Below, piece after piece: positions 1-7,374 of a DNA stretch of 9,773 bases (the first letter of the stretch is position 1; each line of letters starts with the position of its first letter). The notes below the pieces were generated by a model. The model saw nothing but the letters and a program-made list of their open reading frames with translations. It was not told the origin of the DNA and did not search any database. The position numbers and the translations under genes were made by a program. The stretch comes from Novosphingobium sp. (GTDB taxonomy: Bacteria; Pseudomonadota; Alphaproteobacteria; Sphingomonadales; Sphingomonadaceae), in contig JAJTFU010000055.1 in NCBI GenBank assembly GCA_021299075.1, forward strand, positions 1 to 9,773, read 5' to 3'.

Positions 1-185
1 ACGATCTCGCCGCTCTTGCGGGCCGAACGGCAGCGATCCTGCACTGTTTCGACGCTGAGCCGGGATCGCGCGGCGGCCAGGCGTTCGGCAACTTGCTGAT
101 CGATTTCCGGATCGGCGGTTTGCGCCAGCAGCGGTACCGCCAAGAGGCCCAGCACCAACCCCACCAATCTTGCCCGCCATCGCAT
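1..185 (-). CDS. Small secreted hypothetical protein (N-terminal part, runs off the window)
   Basis: The ATG at 185-183 opens a frame of 61 full codons that continues past base 1. Residues 1-21 form a clear Sec signal peptide: Arg at 2, 4 and 6, a hydrophobic core (LVGLVLGLLAVPLLA), and a likely cleavage after LLA before Gln22. The mature part starts with an acidic, probably helical stretch (about 24-50) and reaches DRCRSARKSGEIV. I recall a segment with a Cys followed by a GEIVVCG-like sequence from many small periplasmic hypothetical proteins of sphingomonads; the second Cys would lie outside the window. An in-frame stop at 212-210 rules out a start further upstream. No strong ribosome binding site is visible. 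The gene is divergent from glpX and shares a 146-base spacer with it. Function unknown. Confidence 0.75.
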   Translation of the reverse strand, partial: MRWRARLVGLVLGLLAVPLLAQTADPEIDQQVAERLAAARSRLSVETVQDRCRSARKSGEI

Positions 186-331
186 CGCCGGACTTGACCG
201 CGCAGGCGCTTAATCCCCGGTGAACCCGCCGCCGCTATACCCGCTTACTCGACAAGCGCGGATGCGCTCGCTAAGCGCCGCGCTGCATTCGTATTCAACA
301 CATTCATCGATCCAGGGACCTCGAACTGCCC

Positions 332-1312
332 ATGACCAACCCCACCGCCAGCAAGGTCCTCGACCGCGTCCTCGTCCTCGAAATGGTCCGCGTGACCGAA
401 GCCGCCGCGATCGCTGCTTCCAAGCTGGTCGGCCGCGGTGACGAGAAGGCTGCCGATGCCGCTGCGGTCGAAGCCATGCGCGAGGCCTTCGACGATCTCG
501 AGATCGACGGCACCGTGGTGATCGGCGAGGGTGAGCGCGACGAAGCGCCGATGCTCTATATCGGCGAGAAGGTGGGCGGCGCCCAGGGCACCGGGCCGAA
601 GATCGACATTGCGCTCGATCCGCTCGAAGGCACCACGATCACCGCCAAGGCCGGCCCCAATGCACTGGCCGTGCTGGCCTGCGCCGAAGAAGGTAACCTG
701 CTCAACGCGCCGGATGTCTATATGGATAAGCTGGCAGTCGGTCCCGGCTATCCCGACGGGATCATCGATCTGGCCAAGAGCCCGACCGAGAATGTCAAGG
801 CGGTCGCCGCAGCCAAGGGTGTGGAGCCGAGCGAGATCATCGTCTGCGTGCTCGACCGGCCGCGTCATGCCGAACTGGTCGCTGAATTGCGCGGCCTCGG
901 CTGCGGCGTGGTGCTGATCGGCGATGGTGACGTGGCGGGCGTGATAGCGGTGACCAATGAAGACACCACGATCGACATGTACATGGGTTCGGGCGGTGCA
1001 CCGGAAGGCGTGCTGGCTGCCGCTGCGCTGCGCTGCGTGGGCGGGCAGTTCAACGGCCGCTTGCTGTTCCGCAACGACGACGAGCGCGCCCGCGCCCGCA
1101 AGTGGGGTATCGAAGACCTGAACAAGATCTACACCCGCGACGAGCTGGCCAAGGGCGACTGCATCTTTGCTGCGACAGGCGTGACCGATGGCTCGCTGCT
1201 GGCCGGGGTCAAGCGCCGCAAGGACGGCACCATGACCACCGAAAGCGTGGTGATGCGCGCCAGCTCCGGCACGGTCCGCTGGGTGCGCGGCGAGCACCGC
1301 AAGCCGCGCTAA
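332..1312 (+). CDS. glpX: Fructose-1,6-bisphosphatase, class II (GlpX)
   Basis: This cytosolic, metal-dependent phosphatase converts fructose 1,6-bisphosphate to fructose 6-phosphate in gluconeogenesis; some GlpX enzymes also use sedoheptulose 1,7-bisphosphate. The 326-residue length fits the family. Visible family motifs are GRGDEKAAD (34-42), GEGERDEAPMLYIGE (65-79), DPLEGTT (96-102, metal binding), GDGDVAG (197-203), GSGGAPEG (219-226, with the probable metal/catalytic Glu225) and ATGVTDG (281-287). Motif order and spacing leave little doubt about the family. The start follows AGGGAC at 314-319, a moderate ribosome binding site about 12 bases upstream. In many alphaproteobacteria glpX sits beside the homoserine dehydrogenase gene; here a divergent secreted-protein gene lies upstream and prs lies 110 bases downstream. 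Small GC-rich hairpins (255-268, 274-284) lie in the upstream spacer, but I see no convincing promoter. Confidence 0.95.
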   Translation: MTNPTASKVLDRVLVLEMVRVTEAAAIAASKLVGRGDEKAADAAAVEAMREAFDDLEIDGTVVIGEGERDEAPMLYIGEKVGGAQGTGPKIDIALDPLEGTTITAKAGPNALAVLACAEEGNLLNAPDVYMDKLAVGPGYPDGIIDLAKSPTENVKAVAAAKGVEPSEIIVCVLDRPRHAELVAELRGLGCGVVLIGDGDVAGVIAVTNEDTTIDMYMGSGGAPEGVLAAAALRCVGGQFNGRLLFRNDDERARARKWGIEDLNKIYTRDELAKGDCIFAATGVTDGSLLAGVKRRKDGTMTTESVVMRASSGTVRWVRGEHRKPR

Positions 1313-1314
1313 TC

Positions 1315-1410
1315 GCGCGCTTCGGGCGCGCTAATCCACGCTTGCGCCAGCCGAGCGCCTTGCAATCCGCTACTCCCTGATTAGAGGCTCCCGTGGGTCA
1401 GAATCACGGG
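1315..1410 (+). promoter_or_regulatory. glpX-prs intergenic leader with two small hairpins
   Basis: This spacer contains GCGCGC-TTCGG-GCGCGC (1315-1331), a 6-bp hairpin just after the glpX stop codon. It has no T tract, so it is at best a weak terminator or an mRNA 3'-end stabiliser. A second hairpin pairs CCCGTG (1390-1395) with CACGGG (1405-1410). It touches the purine-rich ribosome binding site of prs (GGGGAAGG, 1408-1415) and buries the alternative GTG at 1393. A 10-base direct repeat, CGCGCTAATC, occurs at 1305-1314 (across the glpX stop) and at 1327-1336. The pairing is seen in the sequence; any regulatory role for prs is inference. Confidence 0.35.
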
Positions 1411-1422
1411 GAAGGCAGCGCA

Positions 1423-2358
1423 ATGAAATTGATGGCCGGCAATTCCAACCTGCCGCTGGCGCGGGACATCGCCGCCTATCTCGATCTGACGCTGACCGAT
1501 GCTTCGGTCCGCCGCTTTGCCGACGAGGAAGTCTTCGTCGAAATCCACGAGAACGTCCGCGGCGAGGACGTCTTCGTGATCCAGTCGACTTCCTACCCGG
1601 CCAACGACAACCTGATGGAGCTGCTGATCGGGATCGACGCCCTGCGCCGCGCCTCGGCCAAGCGGATCACCGCAGTGTTGCCCTATTTCGGCTATGCCCG
1701 GCAGGACCGGAAGCCGGGGCCGCGCACGCCGATCTCGGCGAAGCTGGTGGCCAACCTGATCACCACGGCAGGTGCCGACCGCGTGCTGGCAGTCGATCTC
1801 CATGCCGGGCAGATCCAGGGCTTCTTCGATATCCCGACCGACAACCTCTACGGCGCGCCGGTCATGGCGACTGACATCCTCGAGCGGACCGGCGGCAAGA
1901 ACCTGATGGTTGTCTCGCCCGACGTAGGCGGCGTGGTGCGCGCCCGCGCGCTGTCGAAGCGGATCAATGACGCCCCGCTCTCGATCGTCGACAAGCGCCG
2001 CGACAAGCCCGGCTCGTCGGAAGTGATGAACATCATCGGCGATGTGAAGGGCTGGGACTGCATCCTGATCGACGACATCATCGATTCCGGCGGCACGCTG
2101 TGCAACGCCGCAGCCGCACTGATGGAAGCCGGGGCCAAGAGCGTCACGGCCTACCTCACCCACGGCGTCCTGTCGGGCAAGGCGGTTGAGCGGGTGACCA
2201 ATTCAGCGCTGAAGGAACTGGTCATCACCGATTCGATCCAGCCTACCGACGCAACCAAGGACAGCCCAAAGATCCGCATCCTGCCGATCGCCCCGCTGAT
2301 CGGCGAAGCGATCCGCCGGATCGCTGACGAGAGTTCGGTTTCGAGCCTGTTCGACTGA
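1423..2358 (+). CDS. prs: Ribose-phosphate pyrophosphokinase (PRPP synthetase)
   Basis: The enzyme transfers pyrophosphate from ATP to ribose 5-phosphate to make PRPP, the precursor of purines, pyrimidines, NAD, histidine and tryptophan. From ATG 1423 the product has 311 residues, close to the usual class I length. Seen in the sequence: the FADEE segment (32-36), PYFGYARQDRK (87-97, ATP site), DLHAGQIQGFFDIP (125-138, metal/ATP site), KRRDKPG (191-197, flexible catalytic loop) and LIDDIIDSGGT (215-225, the PRPP-binding loop of type I phosphoribosyltransferase folds). A longer frame starts at GTG 1393. I prefer ATG 1423 because GGGGAAGG (1408-1415) is well placed before it and MKLMAGNSN is a normal Prs N-terminus. 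Its stop is one base before hisN, implying co-transcription and probably translational coupling. Confidence 0.96.
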   Translation: MKLMAGNSNLPLARDIAAYLDLTLTDASVRRFADEEVFVEIHENVRGEDVFVIQSTSYPANDNLMELLIGIDALRRASAKRITAVLPYFGYARQDRKPGPRTPISAKLVANLITTAGADRVLAVDLHAGQIQGFFDIPTDNLYGAPVMATDILERTGGKNLMVVSPDVGGVVRARALSKRINDAPLSIVDKRRDKPGSSEVMNIIGDVKGWDCILIDDIIDSGGTLCNAAAALMEAGAKSVTAYLTHGVLSGKAVERVTNSALKELVITDSIQPTDATKDSPKIRILPIAPLIGEAIRRIADESSVSSLFD

Positions 2359-2359
2359 C

Positions 2360-3142
2360 ATGAACCTCAGCGCCGACATCGCCCTCGCGCACCGCCTGGC
2401 CGATGCCGCACGGGCGGCGATCCTGCCGCATTACCGCGCCGGCCTGACCAGTGAGCGCAAGGCCGATGCCTCGCCAGTGACCCTGGCCGATCGTAAGGCT
2501 GAAGAGGCGATGCGCCGGATACTTAAGGCCGAATGCCCGCGCGATGCGATCCACGGTGAGGAATTCGGCGCGGAAACTGGATCGTCGAACCGCACCTGGG
2601 TGCTCGATCCGATTGACGGCACCGCCTCGTTCCTGATCGGCCGACCGATCTTCGGCACGCTGATCGCTCTGGTTGTCGATGGCTGGCCCGTGCTGGGGGT
2701 GATCGACCAGCCGGTGCTGGGCGAACGCTGGATCGGCGCGACCGGGCAGCCAACCCTGCACAATGGCCAGCCGGCACGCACGCGCCTCTGCCGCGAACTC
2801 AACGAGGCAACCCTCGCGACCACCGGGCCGCACTATTTCGATGATCACGACGGCGAACACTTCATGGGTCTGGCCGCCAAGACCGACCATCGCCGGATGG
2901 TGATGGGCGGTGATTGCTACAACTATGCGCTGCTCGCCTCGGGCCATCTCGATATCGTCTGCGAGGCCAACCTCAAGCTGCACGACTATGCCGCTCTGGT
3001 CCCCGTGGTCGAGGGCGCGGGCGGGACGATGTGCGACTGGAATGGCGATCCTCTGCACGCAGCGTCGTCAGGTCACGTTCTGGCGCTGGGCGACCCGGCG
3101 CGGCTGGACGATGTGGTCGAGGCGCTCGCCTGCCATCACTGA
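2360..3142 (+). CDS. hisN: Inositol monophosphatase family phosphatase, probable histidinol-phosphatase (HisN type)
   Basis: A 260-residue Mg-dependent phosphatase of the inositol monophosphatase family. Metal-binding motifs are HGEEFG (65-70), DPIDGT (83-88) and the C-terminal site LKLHDYAALVPVVEGAGG (205-222, with Asp209 as probable third metal ligand). HisN-type histidinol-phosphatases usually read LKPYDY-ALVPV-EGAGG at this position, whereas plain inositol monophosphatases and SuhB carry a W-D-x-A-A form, so I favour HisN: histidinol phosphate to histidinol, the penultimate part of histidine synthesis. The context agrees, because the gene follows prs after a single base (TGA-C-ATG) and PRPP is the first substrate of the histidine pathway. 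No clear ribosome binding site precedes it, which suggests reinitiation after prs. CysQ or inositol monophosphatase activity cannot be excluded from sequence. Confidence 0.85.
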   Translation: MNLSADIALAHRLADAARAAILPHYRAGLTSERKADASPVTLADRKAEEAMRRILKAECPRDAIHGEEFGAETGSSNRTWVLDPIDGTASFLIGRPIFGTLIALVVDGWPVLGVIDQPVLGERWIGATGQPTLHNGQPARTRLCRELNEATLATTGPHYFDDHDGEHFMGLAAKTDHRRMVMGGDCYNYALLASGHLDIVCEANLKLHDYAALVPVVEGAGGTMCDWNGDPLHAASSGHVLALGDPARLDDVVEALACHH

Positions 3143-3156
3143 GCGGCTCCGGCATC

Positions 3157-3178
3157 AGGTTACAGATGTGACCTTTTT
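3157..3178 (+). terminator. Dyad with T tract after hisN: intrinsic terminator or operator
   Basis: AGGTTACA (3157-3164) and TGTGACCT (3167-3174) are inverted copies with one mismatch, and that mismatch becomes a G-U pair in RNA. The transcript can form a 7-bp stem with an AGAT loop, followed at once by TTTT and then GC. It lies 14 bases after the hisN stop codon, the expected place for an intrinsic terminator of the glpX-prs-hisN block. The near-perfect 18-bp DNA symmetry would equally suit a dimeric regulator of the receptor gene starting at 3304. I favour the terminator because of the T tract. Confidence 0.5.
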
Positions 3179-3303
3179 GCGACAGGCCTTCACCAAGTGA
3201 CGCAACAATAATTGCAGACTCTTGCGCCGATTCCGCTGCGGGTCCAGCAACCGCCCACGAGGATTGCAAGCCGGAATTCCCGGCAGGTCCAAGGGAGGAA
3301 CAC
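3179..3303 (+). promoter_or_regulatory. Leader of the TonB-dependent receptor gene
   Basis: This noncoding stretch probably holds the receptor promoter. It has an A/T-rich AATAAT (3207-3212), the best -10-like hexamer nearby, but no -35 at a good distance. A perfect small inverted repeat, GCCGG-AATTC-CCGGC (3270-3284), ends 8 bases before the very strong ribosome binding site GGGAGG (3293-3298) of the gene at 3304. The repeats and ribosome binding site are seen directly; the promoter assignment is weak. Confidence 0.3.
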
Positions 3304-5727
3304 ATGCAGAAGGAGTTTGAAACGCAGCTGGCCTATCGCCTGCTCGCGGGCGCCGCCATGCTCGCGCTTGCCGTCCCGGCCCATGCCCAGGAAGCTGAAG
3401 AAGCGACTGACGGCAACGAGATCGTCGTGACCGCGACCAAGCGCAACGAGACGATTCAGGATGTGCCCTTTTCGATCGCTGCCGTGACCGCGGCTGACAT
3501 CCAGAAAACTGGCGCCACCAACATCGAAGACATTTCGCGCAATGTCGCGGGCCTTACTGTCCAGAACCTCGGGCCGGGCCAGAGCCAGGTTTCGGTGCGC
3601 GGCGTTTCGGCCGGTCAGATCGTCCGCGACCAGCCGGGTGTGAAGGAGCAGGTCGGCGTCTACCTCGATGAATCGGTGATCTCGCTTTCGTTGTTCACCC
3701 CCGATTTCGATCTGTTCGACCTCAACCGCGTCGAAACGCTGCGCGGCCCCCAGGGCACGCTGTTCGGTTCGGGTTCGGTCGGCGGCACCGTCCGCTACAT
3801 CACCAACCAGCCGAAGCTGGGCGTGACCGAAGGCACGGTCGAAGCTGGCATCAATACCTTTGATGGCGGCTCGATGGGTTATGGCGCCAAGGGTGCCGTC
3901 AACCTGCCGATGGGTGAAAAGGCCGCACTGCGCGTGGTTGCCTATGGCGAGAAGTTCGGCGGGTTCATCGACGCGATCGGCCCGGCGGCCGGTGAAGACG
4001 TCAACGATGGCCGCCGCTTTGGCGGGCGCGTCAGCCTGCTGCTCGAGCCGGCCGACGGCATCAAGATCACCCCGCGGGTTATCTATCAGGATGTCCAGGC
4101 CAACGGCTTCAACCGCGCCGAGCGCTACAACCTCTATTACAACCCGCTGATCAGCGCGACCCAGGTCCTGCCGGAGAACACCCAGTACCTGAAGCTGCGC
4201 GAAGAGTTCCGCGACAAGACCACCCTGGCTGACCTCAACGTCAGCATCGACCTGGGTGAAACTGCCCAGCTGACTTCGGTCACGAGCTACATCAACCGCG
4301 ACATCCTGGTCAGCCGCGATGCCTCGGCGCTGACCGGCTCGGTCTATGTCTCGTTCGCGGGTGCTGCGGCTGCTGCGGCGGGCGGTGCCGGGCTGGCCTC
4401 GAACCTGCTCGACACCACCAAGCTCAAGCAGTGGACCCAGGAACTGCGCCTCGCTTCGACCGGTGAAGGCCCGCTGCAGTGGGTGATCGGCGGCTTCTAC
4501 AGCGATGTCGACCGCACCTATGCCCAGCGCCTGCCCACCCCGGGTGCCGATGCATTCAGCCAGATTTTCCTGAATGCCGCTGCGGGCGGACTTCCGGTTG
4601 CGGCTACCTACAACGGCTTCCCGGCCAACTCGCCCTACAACGCGGACATCCCCTACAAGATCAAGCAGTGGGCGCTGTTCGGCGAAGCCAGCTACAAGTT
4701 CGGTGAGGTCAAGCTGACTGCCGGTGGCCGCTACTATGACTTCAACGAAACGCGTGACTTCATCTCGGGCGGGATCTTCGCCAATGGCGACGTCTTCCGG
4801 GGCGACAAGACCAGCTCGAGCGGTTTCACCCCGCGCTTCATCCTGTCCTATGAGGCCAGCGACGATCTGTCGTTCAACCTCCAGGCCTCGAAGGGCTTCC
4901 GTCTCGGCGGCGTGAACGATCCGCTCAACATCCCGCTCTGCTCGGGTGGGGCGACCGGTCCGGATGCCCGCACCTATGGCGGCCGTCCGAGCTACAAGGA
5001 TGAGACGCTATGGAACTATGAAGCCGGCGTGAAGGCGGCAGGTAACGGCTTCACCTTCAACGCAGCGGTGTTCTACAACGACATCCGCAACCTGCAGGTT
5101 ACGGCCGATGCCGGCTCGTGCTCGTCGCGCGTCGTCTTTAACGTGCCCAAGGCCCACAGCGCGGGCGTCGAAGTGGAAATCGGCTTCAAGCCGGCTCCGG
5201 GCTTCGAGTTCTCGCTCAACGGCAGCGTCACGGATTCGAAGTTCGACAGCTCGGTGGTTGATGCCGGCGGTGCCGTTATCGCCGGGATGCGCGATGGCAA
5301 CCGCCTGCCGACCGTGCCGAAGTTCCAGATGGCAGCCAATGCCAGCTATGTAACGGAAGTGAGCGATGGCCTCGACTGGTCGCTGAATGCCAGCTTCCAG
5401 CACGTCGGCAACCGCTACACCCAGCCGGGTGACCAGGAAGCAGGTTCGGGTTCGTTCACGAACTCGCTGTTCTACAACCCGGCCAACGGGGCCTTCGGCA
5501 GCGGCACTTACAACTTCGGCAACTACCTGCTGCCGAGCTACAACCTGGTCAACTTGTCGACCGGGCTGGAGTGGGACAACGGCCTCTCGGTCATGGTCTA
5601 CGTGAACAACCTGTTCAACGAGACCCCGCTGCTTTCGCTTGATCGCGAACGCGGTGGCCGTGCCCGCATCGGCTACAACGTCGGCAGCCCGCGCAAGTAT
5701 GGCCTGACCGTCCGCCAGAGCTTCTAA
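3304..5727 (+). CDS. TonB-dependent outer-membrane receptor
   Basis: An 807-residue ligand-gated outer-membrane channel driven by TonB-ExbBD. A signal peptide covers residues 1-28 (cleavage after AHA, before QE). NEIVVTATKR (38-47) is the probable TonB box. The plug domain runs to about 170 and includes VSVRGVSAG (97-105) and the canonical NRVETLRGPQGTLFGSGS (141-158). The rest is a beta-barrel ending in Phe807, the usual C-terminal signal for Bam assembly. Two Cys (546 and 606) in the barrel may form a disulfide in or near extracellular loops. An unusual Ala/Gly run (about 351-363) sits in another predicted loop. The start is supported by GGGAGG 5 bases before the ATG. The substrate cannot be read from sequence: sphingomonad receptors of this type take up siderophores, aromatics, sugars or other organics. 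No FecI/FecR regulator genes are nearby. The convergent lipid-type oxidoreductase operon hints at an organic substrate, but only weakly. Confidence 0.95.
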   Translation: MQKEFETQLAYRLLAGAAMLALAVPAHAQEAEEATDGNEIVVTATKRNETIQDVPFSIAAVTAADIQKTGATNIEDISRNVAGLTVQNLGPGQSQVSVRGVSAGQIVRDQPGVKEQVGVYLDESVISLSLFTPDFDLFDLNRVETLRGPQGTLFGSGSVGGTVRYITNQPKLGVTEGTVEAGINTFDGGSMGYGAKGAVNLPMGEKAALRVVAYGEKFGGFIDAIGPAAGEDVNDGRRFGGRVSLLLEPADGIKITPRVIYQDVQANGFNRAERYNLYYNPLISATQVLPENTQYLKLREEFRDKTTLADLNVSIDLGETAQLTSVTSYINRDILVSRDASALTGSVYVSFAGAAAAAAGGAGLASNLLDTTKLKQWTQELRLASTGEGPLQWVIGGFYSDVDRTYAQRLPTPGADAFSQIFLNAAAGGLPVAATYNGFPANSPYNADIPYKIKQWALFGEASYKFGEVKLTAGGRYYDFNETRDFISGGIFANGDVFRGDKTSSSGFTPRFILSYEASDDLSFNLQASKGFRLGGVNDPLNIPLCSGGATGPDARTYGGRPSYKDETLWNYEAGVKAAGNGFTFNAAVFYNDIRNLQVTADAGSCSSRVVFNVPKAHSAGVEVEIGFKPAPGFEFSLNGSVTDSKFDSSVVDAGGAVIAGMRDGNRLPTVPKFQMAANASYVTEVSDGLDWSLNASFQHVGNRYTQPGDQEAGSGSFTNSLFYNPANGAFGSGTYNFGNYLLPSYNLVNLSTGLEWDNGLSVMVYVNNLFNETPLLSLDRERGGRARIGYNVGSPRKYGLTVRQSF

Positions 5728-5747
5728 GCCTGGCACCAGCCTGAAGC

Positions 5748-5787
5748 AGGGGCCCGGTTGCGCAGGCAGCCGGGCCCTTTGCTTTTG
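5748..5787 (+). terminator. Intrinsic terminator after the TonB-dependent receptor
   Basis: GGGCCCGG (5750-5757) pairs with CCGGGCCC (5770-5777). In RNA the stem extends inward through U-G and UGC/GCA to a GCAG loop, giving 12 continuous pairs. TTTGCTTTT (5778-5786) follows directly. It begins 20 bases after the receptor stop codon and lies just before the convergent GMC gene's stop at 5791. The opposite strand has no T tract beyond the hairpin, so it is mainly a plus-strand terminator, although the hairpin could still slow polymerase coming from the right. Confidence 0.85.
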
Positions 5788-5790
5788 GGG

Positions 5791-7368
5791 TTAGCGGAGC
5801 TCGGCCTTGATGAAATCGGCCGCCCGCTCACCGATCATGATCGAGGGCGCATTGGTATTGCCCGAGACCAGCCGCGGCATGATCGAGGCATCCGCCACCC
5901 ACAGCCCGTCGATCCCGCGCAGCTTCAGCGTCGGATCGACCACGCTGTCGGCATCGCCGCCCATCCGGCAGGTGCCGACCGGGTGATAGACGGTATCGGC
6001 GCGGCTGCGGATCAGGGCATCGACCGCTTCGTCATTCGCCAGATCGACCGGCTGGCGCGGGGTGCCGCCATAGGCGGCCAGGGCACCGGCTTCGGCGATG
6101 CGGTACATCAGCCGCACCCCGGCGCGCAGCGTGGCGATATCGCGCGGATCGTCGAGGAAGTTGGGATCGATCGCCGGGGCCGCAGCCGGATCGGCCGAAT
6201 TGAGCCGCACCGTGCCGCGGCTTTCCGGGCGCAGCACGCAGGCGTGGATCGAAAAGCCGTGCCCCTTCACCTTGGTGCGGCCGTGATCTTCCAACATGGC
6301 CGGGACAAAGTGGTACTGGATATCGGGAGCCGGAAGATCCGGGTTGGAGCGCCAGAAGCCGCCAGCCTCGGCAAAGCAGGTGGTCATGATCCCGGTCCGC
6401 TTCAGGCGGTGTTCGATAACGGCCTTGGCCATCTTCCAGGTGCCCGCCAGGCTGTCGCCGATAAAATCGAGCGAGCCGGTCTCCCAGCTGGCAACAAAAT
6501 CGATGTGGTCCTGCAGGTCTTCGCCAACTGCTGCCTTGTCGAGCACGACGGCAATGCCCTTGTCCTTGAGGTGCGCGGCTGGGCCGATGCCGGAAAGCAT
6601 CAGCACCTGGGGGCTGCCAAAGGCACCGGCCGATAGCACCACGCCGCCGCTGGCGCGGATTACTTCGCGCTTGCTTCCGAACCGGGCCTGGACGCCAACT
6701 GCGCGGCCATCCTCGACCACGATCTTCTCCACCAGCGCGCCGGTGCGGATCGACAGGTTGGGACGCGGGGTGAGATAGGCCCGCGCCGCCGACCAGCGCT
6801 CGCCGCCCTTCTGCGTCACCTGGTAGATCCCGAAGCCATCCTGGCGGGCGCCGTTGAAGTCATCGTTCTCGGGCAACTGCAGCGCGGCCGCGCTGGCGAC
6901 GAAGGCCTGGCTGCCCGGGCTGGGCCAGCGCTGGTCCATGACATTCAGCGGCCCTTCACCGCCATGCCATTCGCTGCCGCCGCGCTCGTTGCCCTCTGAC
7001 CGCCTGAAATAGGGCAGGACATCTGCATGGCTCCAGCCGGTGCAACCGAGCTGCGCCCACTGATCGTAATCGAAGTGGTTGCCGCGGATATAGACCATCG
7101 CGTTAATCGCGCTCGATCCGCCCAGGCCCCGGCCGCGCGGCTGGTAGCCGATCCGGCCATTGAGGCCCTTCTGCGGCACGGTATCAAACCGCCAGTTCGA
7201 CTTCTCCGGGATGAAAGGCATGAAGCCGGGGGTCTTGACCCGGATCGTGTCGTTGTGTGGCCCTGCTTCGAGCAGGCAGACCCTCCGCTTGCCGTCTTCA
7301 GACAGCCGGCCCGCCACTGCGCTGCCGGCGCTGCCGCCACCGATCACGATGATATCGAACTGGTCCAT
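5791..7368 (-). CDS. GMC-family FAD-dependent oxidoreductase (choline/alcohol dehydrogenase type)
   Basis: A complete 525-residue flavoenzyme of the glucose-methanol-choline family, which oxidises alcohols to aldehydes. N-terminal FAD-binding fold: IIVIGGGSAGSAVAGRL (6-22), with the ribose-binding acid in LLEAGP (32-37). GMC signature 1 is GRGLGGSSAINAMVYIRG (79-96); signature 2 is GAFGSPQVLMLSGIG (248-262). The C-terminal active site has YHPVGTCRMG (461-470, catalytic His462) and GNTNAPSIMIGE (503-514, with Asn506), spaced as in choline oxidase-like enzymes. No signal peptide, so it is cytosolic or peripheral. Relatives act on choline, aliphatic alcohols, polyethylene glycol or terpenoid alcohols; the substrate is not readable. 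It is last in a four-gene minus-strand unit, 58 bases after the hydroxylase stop. Its ribosome binding site GGAG (7382-7379) lies partly inside a hairpin. Confidence 0.94.
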   Translation of the reverse strand: MDQFDIIVIGGGSAGSAVAGRLSEDGKRRVCLLEAGPHNDTIRVKTPGFMPFIPEKSNWRFDTVPQKGLNGRIGYQPRGRGLGGSSAINAMVYIRGNHFDYDQWAQLGCTGWSHADVLPYFRRSEGNERGGSEWHGGEGPLNVMDQRWPSPGSQAFVASAAALQLPENDDFNGARQDGFGIYQVTQKGGERWSAARAYLTPRPNLSIRTGALVEKIVVEDGRAVGVQARFGSKREVIRASGGVVLSAGAFGSPQVLMLSGIGPAAHLKDKGIAVVLDKAAVGEDLQDHIDFVASWETGSLDFIGDSLAGTWKMAKAVIEHRLKRTGIMTTCFAEAGGFWRSNPDLPAPDIQYHFVPAMLEDHGRTKVKGHGFSIHACVLRPESRGTVRLNSADPAAAPAIDPNFLDDPRDIATLRAGVRLMYRIAEAGALAAYGGTPRQPVDLANDEAVDALIRSRADTVYHPVGTCRMGGDADSVVDPTLKLRGIDGLWVADASIMPRLVSGNTNAPSIMIGERAADFIKAELR

Positions 7369-7374
7369 GTCAGG

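Noticed and set aside
194..241. Possible sigma-70 promoter for glpX (TTGACC at 194, TATACC at 236)
   Set aside because: The spacing is far too long, and TAATCC at 211 is too close to TTGACC, so no pair fits.
245..1297. A 350-codon minus-strand open frame opposite glpX
   Set aside because: It is fully antisense to a clear GlpX gene, His/Ala/Asp-rich with no domain, and is explained by GC-rich codon bias.
1393..1422. Extended prs N-terminus from GTG 1393
   Set aside because: The ATG at 1423 has a better placed ribosome binding site and gives the normal Prs N-terminus.
1381..2163. A 260-codon minus-strand open frame opposite prs
   Set aside because: It mirrors the Prs coding frame and has no recognisable motif; a shadow of codon bias.
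2243..3058. A 271-codon minus-strand frame opposite hisN
   Set aside because: Antisense to a gene with intact catalytic motifs; composition typical of shadow frames.
5758..6636. A 292-codon plus-strand frame opposite the GMC gene
   Set aside because: It begins inside the terminator hairpin, runs antisense to conserved GMC motifs and shows no domain.
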